Shown here one piece after another: positions 6,693 through 8,605 of a stretch of 8,605 bases of DNA. Position 1 is the first letter of the stretch; each line of letters begins with the position of its first letter. Position numbers and translations under genes: made by a program. This DNA comes from CAZOMR01 sp964580655 (GTDB lineage: Bacteria; RBG-13-61-14; CAZOMR01): NCBI GenBank assembly GCA_964580655.1, contig CAZOMR010000143.1, positions 1-8,605 on the forward strand. The letters are read 5' to 3'. Under the pieces are notes generated by a model. The model saw only the letters and a program-made list of their open reading frames with translations, searched no databases and had not been told where the DNA came from.

Positions 6693-6796
6693 TACTCGGT
6701 TTCTAAAACTATGATCGTGTCAATCCGGCCAGGGGATTCCCGCGGATTTTCAAGCCGGACACGATAAGCATCCTGACTGAATTCGATCGCCGCCAT
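6692..6796 (-). CDS. Small ORF (34 aa) coupled to the isomerase gene, unknown function
   Basis: I do not recognise this peptide. It starts MAAIEFSQDAYRV, continues through a proline-containing ENPRESPG segment and ends IIVLETE; it is acidic at the C-terminus with no membrane segment, cysteine or signal peptide, so a soluble product or domain fragment is likely. Three independent signals support translation. AAGGA (6806-6802) lies 5 nt before its ATG. A very good promoter at 6849-6821 would start the transcript about 18 nt ahead of it. Its TAA overlaps the isomerase SD by one base. The I/V-rich C-terminal run could form a beta-strand. It may be a small partner protein of the isomerase, a translated leader that controls it, or the remnant of a larger gene. 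The composition (no rare-amino-acid run, no repeated regulatory codon) argues against a classical attenuation leader. Confidence 0.55.
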   Translation of the reverse strand: MAAIEFSQDAYRVRLENPRESPGRIDTIIVLETE

Positions 6797-6820
6797 GTAA
6801 TTCCTTTTCATTTGCAGACG

Positions 6821-6849
6821 AATATATCCAACCCTCGCGGCGCTGTCAA
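6821..6849 (-). promoter_or_regulatory. Strong sigma-70-like promoter for the small ORF and isomerase
   Basis: On the minus strand, consensus TTGACA (6849-6844) and TATATT (6826-6821, five of six to TATAAT) are separated by exactly 17 bp (6843-6827). The predicted start near 6814 leaves a leader of about 18 nt carrying the SD of the 34-codon ORF. This is among the best promoter matches in the window and fixes the small ORF as the first translated segment of the transcript. Confidence 0.75.
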
Positions 6850-6911
6850 GGTTCTTTTAACTGATCAAACCCGCCTCTACGCGGCACTGCGCGCCCATTT
6901 ATTGATTTTGC

Positions 6912-6940
6912 TTGACATACCCAGTGTTTTGAGTTAAATA
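6912..6940 (+). promoter_or_regulatory. Divergent sigma-70-like promoter for the PilZ-like gene
   Basis: Consensus TTGACA at 6912-6917 is followed after 16 bp by TTAAAT (6934-6939), or after 17 bp by TAAATA (6935-6940). Either would start transcription near 6947, about 16 nt before the ATG at 6963. The stretch 6850-6911 between this and the opposing isomerase promoter shows no convincing operator; it holds only a 4-bp CCGC/GCGG pairing (6871-6884). Confidence 0.6.
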
Positions 6941-6962
6941 ATACAAAGAGAAATTTAAGCGG

Positions 6963-7316
6963 ATGGTTTTGCAAGGCCAACCTCAGGCGAGGCCGAAGCG
7001 AGTTAACTACTTTCTCAAAGTACACTGCTTAGATTCATATAACCATTTTGATGCCCAGGCTGAAAACATTTCCATGGAGGGAATATGTCTTCGCACCTCG
7101 GAGCACCTTCCCACTGGAAATGACCTCAGTGTTATCCTGCGACTCCCTAATCAGCTGAAACCCCTCGTGATCCCTTCCAGGGTTGTGTGGAGTGATGCCC
7201 TTACGGACACCGAGCCACCGAGCTTCAGATGCGGACTGCGATACATCTACCTCAATCGTCTATATCGCGAGGGCTTCCTCGAATTCCTCCGGGTCCTCCA
7301 AGACGAAAGCCCTTAG
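6963..7316 (+). CDS. PilZ-domain-like protein, possible c-di-GMP binder
   Basis: Small 117-residue protein that is essentially one PilZ-type beta-barrel. PilZ domains bind cyclic di-GMP through an N-terminal RxxxR and a [D/N]xSxxG on the first barrel strands. The second motif is clear: N35-I-S-M-E-G40, followed by the usual I-C-L-R strand. The first is degenerate: Arg10 and Arg13 in ARPKRVNYF give RxxR, one residue short, so nucleotide binding is uncertain. Later strands (LSVILRLP near 55-62, IPSRVVW near 70-76, FRCGLRYIYL near 88-97) match the PilZ pattern, and the C-terminal helix (about 100-114) is typical. There is no signal peptide or membrane segment and no second domain. The ATG at 6963 has only a weak purine-rich stretch (AAAGAG, 6945-6950) upstream. 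No flagellar, cyclase or polysaccharide gene is adjacent to suggest its target. It is transcribed alone and converges with the protease gene. Confidence 0.78.
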   Translation: MVLQGQPQARPKRVNYFLKVHCLDSYNHFDAQAENISMEGICLRTSEHLPTGNDLSVILRLPNQLKPLVIPSRVVWSDALTDTEPPSFRCGLRYIYLNRLYREGFLEFLRVLQDESP

Positions 7317-7357
7317 ATGGCTGAAGGCAAGCACCGCTGATAATTTTTACTTTTAGA

Positions 7358-7450
7358 TTTGTGCCTTTGTGACTTGGTGGTTAAAATATTTTTCTTCTCT
7401 GCGTTCTTTGCGTCTGCTCCGCATCTGTAGGATATGCGGTAAAATTATTT
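7358..7450. repeat. Dispersed-repeat-like intergenic element with tandem degenerate units
   Basis: The spacer between the PilZ-like gene and the protease holds low-complexity units: TTTGTGCC, TTTGTGAC, TTGGTGGT in tandem (7358-7381), an A/T tract, then TCTCTGCGT and TCTTTGCGT in tandem (7396-7413). A hairpin follows: CCGCAT (7419-7424) with ATGCGG (7434-7439), then TAAAATTATTT. From memory, such 'CTTTGTG...' and 'CTCTGCGT...TGCGGT' blocks recur in intergenic DNA of many bacteria; in those I recall no hairpin inside the last unit. The hairpin plus T-rich tail may help end transcription. No protein-coding signal is seen in this stretch. Confidence 0.45.
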
Positions 7451-7494
7451 CTTCCCCAACTGCAAAGTCCGGGGTTGAATTTCCGTATTTCGGG

Positions 7495-8499
7495 TTAAGG
7501 TGCTGGGGGGACGATCATCTCGGTCGGTGTGAACGGCACAGGAAGGAAAGTGAGGATGAAGATGATGAGGATGAGTATGGCTACGAGAATTCTTGAGGTG
7601 GCGAGTCTTTTTTCTGCGAATTGTGGAGGAGGGTGTTTGATTCCTCGGCGTCCCATTAGGATGAGTATGAAGATGGCGAATATGCCCCACCCCGGCCACA
7701 AGATGGACATAATCAGAAGCAAGCCGACCATGGCCCATGAGACCCAGTGGGCACGCTTTCCGAAGACCGCGTATGTGATATGCCCGCCGTCTAGCTGGCC
7801 GATGGGCAGGAGGTTTAGCATGGTGACGAAGAAGCCTACCCAGGCCGCATCCAGGATAGGACTCTCTATAACGATGTAGGGGTCTGCGGTGCCGGCGAGA
7901 AAGTATTTGAAGGCATAGAATGTAATCAAGTTGGGATTGAAAAGCACCATGGAGCTTGTTTTATCAAGCGGGACGAGCCTGGCATAATATATTCCGACAT
8001 AGAGTGCGAAAAGACATACGATAAATCCGGCAATGGGGCCGGCCGCGCCTATATCCACCAGAGCCTTTCGGGAATGGATGCGGTCCCGCATCAGGATAAC
8101 TGCGCCGAATGTTCCGACAAGGTTAGGCCCGGGTATGAAATATGGCAAGCTGGCCTTGACCCCGTGATAGCGGCTGAGAAGGTAATGGCCCATCTCGTGG
8201 CTCAAGAGTATGACCATCAGGGTTACGGCAAAGGGCAGGCCATCAAGCCACCATCCGGGGTGATACCTCAGATATACAAGAAACCTCCTCAGGTCATCAT
8301 CAAAATGCGCCATGTAAGTCCCGGCAAGCATTGTTGTGCAAAGTGTCAGGACAAAGAGGACTATGTTTACCCAGGGGATCTTGCGTTCTTGCGGTATTTG
8401 TGGAGGGCTTCCAGGGCCTTGCAAAGGGCTGGGGCCTGGTGGTGTAGCGTAATGGAAAGGGCGGTCAAACTGCGGCTCTCGGGACCAATCGTCTGTCAT
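7495..8499 (-). CDS. Site-2-protease family (M50) membrane metalloprotease
   Basis: Integral-membrane zinc protease of the S2P/M50 family, which cleaves transmembrane substrates within the bilayer. HEMGH at 101-105 supplies two zinc His and the catalytic Glu102. N229-L-L-P-I-G-Q-L-D-G-G239 carries the third ligand Asp237 in the family NxxPxxxLDGG motif. A proline-rich, probably cytosolic tail (1-40) precedes about six or seven hydrophobic segments, near 43-64, 89-108, 150-173, 215-232, 252-283 (one or two) and 302-322. No PDZ or CBS domain is visible, so it is a minimal form, closer to EGY/YwhC-like proteins than to RseP. The start is ATG 8499; an in-frame TAA (8505-8503) blocks any longer form. 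No SD precedes the ATG, explained by a promoter only 8 nt upstream. The substrate is unknown; no sigma or anti-sigma factor is adjacent. Transcribed alone, convergent with the PilZ-like gene. Confidence 0.92.
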   Translation of the reverse strand: MTDDWSREPQFDRPFHYATPPGPSPLQGPGSPPQIPQERKIPWVNIVLFVLTLCTTMLAGTYMAHFDDDLRRFLVYLRYHPGWWLDGLPFAVTLMVILLSHEMGHYLLSRYHGVKASLPYFIPGPNLVGTFGAVILMRDRIHSRKALVDIGAAGPIAGFIVCLFALYVGIYYARLVPLDKTSSMVLFNPNLITFYAFKYFLAGTADPYIVIESPILDAAWVGFFVTMLNLLPIGQLDGGHITYAVFGKRAHWVSWAMVGLLLIMSILWPGWGIFAIFILILMGRRGIKHPPPQFAEKRLATSRILVAILILIIFILTFLPVPFTPTEMIVPPAP

Positions 8500-8507
8500 G
8501 CTTTATG

Positions 8508-8536
8508 ATTCTAGCATGTGATTGGCCTGGTGGCAA
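8508..8536 (-). promoter_or_regulatory. Sigma-70-like promoter predicting a leaderless protease mRNA
   Basis: On the minus strand TTGCCA (8536-8531, five of six) and TAGAAT (8513-8508, five of six) are spaced by exactly 17 bp. Only 8 nt separate the -10 element from the ATG at 8499, so transcription should begin 0-2 nt before the start codon. That agrees with the absence of an SD. Confidence 0.65.
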
Positions 8537-8560
8537 AGAGGGCATCCTTAATCCCCAATA

Positions 8561-8598
8561 ATGCAGTTGCCATTTTTTATTTTCCCGCCCAACTGCAT
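8561..8598. repeat. 9-bp inverted repeat upstream of the protease promoter
   Basis: ATGCAGTTG (8561-8569) and its exact complement CAACTGCAT (8590-8598) flank 20 nt that include an A/T-rich tract with a run of six T. The right arm can instead form ACTGC-ATC-GCAGT (8592-8604). The arms lie 25 and 54 bp upstream of the -35 element, a suitable place for a dimeric regulator, or they could belong to a gene beyond the right edge. No protein is implied by the sequence itself. Confidence 0.4.
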
Positions 8599-8605
8599 CG
8601 CAGTG

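Noticed and set aside
7369..7596. 75-codon plus-strand open frame after the PilZ-like gene
   Set aside because: It starts inside a low-complexity repeat and runs antisense into the protease gene; the translation is low complexity with an acidic tail.
7455..8597. CCCAACTGCA occurs at 7455-7464 and 8588-8597, flanking the protease gene like target-site or att repeats
   Set aside because: A shared 10-mer is expected by chance many times in a window of this size; no transposase or integrase is present.
1..8605. CRISPR arrays, tRNA genes, insertion sequences or phage genes
   Set aside because: No regularly spaced repeats, cloverleaf-like segments, transposase or integrase motifs were found on either strand.

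Overview
The window looks like chromosomal DNA of an anaerobic bacterium, most plausibly a sulfate-reducing or syntrophic member of the Desulfobacterota. This is an inference from gene content: a tungsten-type aldehyde:ferredoxin oxidoreductase with its own polyferredoxin, a cobalamin-binding radical SAM protein, and intergenic repeats of a kind I associate with such genomes. No 16S rRNA or other taxonomic marker is present. Strong sigma-70-like promoters and Shine-Dalgarno (SD) sites indicate a bacterium rather than an archaeon. No tRNA, rRNA, CRISPR array, insertion sequence or phage gene is visible.

Layout. Bases 1-139 hold a hairpin and a good promoter for a lipoprotein esterase (140-1126, +). 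It is followed on the same strand by a large AOR-family tungsten oxidoreductase (1221-3221), a 137-residue ferredoxin with four [4Fe-4S] motifs (3258-3671), a double palindrome (3717-3746), and a B12-binding-type radical SAM protein (3765-5126). A short convergent spacer with a possible terminator separates these from a minus-strand unit. That unit reads, in transcription order, an excellent promoter (6849-6821), an unannotated-looking 34-codon ORF (6796-6692), and a FucI-like sugar isomerase (6679-5183). A divergent promoter drives a small PilZ-like protein (6963-7316, +). A spacer carrying a low-complexity repeat-like element follows, then a minus-strand site-2-protease-family membrane metalloprotease (8499-7495) whose promoter sits so close to the ATG that its mRNA should be leaderless. 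The right edge carries a 9-bp inverted repeat.

How the genes may work together. The oxidoreductase and ferredoxin form a clear two-gene unit: the W-pterin subunit oxidises an aldehyde (or reduces an acid) and passes electrons to a four-cluster relay, as in AorB/AorA of the Aromatoleum-type enzyme, but no flavin subunit (AorC) is nearby. The radical SAM protein could share the reduced ferredoxin pool, but that link is only positional. The esterase is predicted to be a lipid-anchored extracytoplasmic enzyme that could release alcohols or acids upstream of aldehyde metabolism. The isomerase unit, PilZ protein and protease appear to be independently transcribed. The least expected feature is the small ORF translationally coupled to the isomerase, supported by promoter, SD and stop/SD overlap together.
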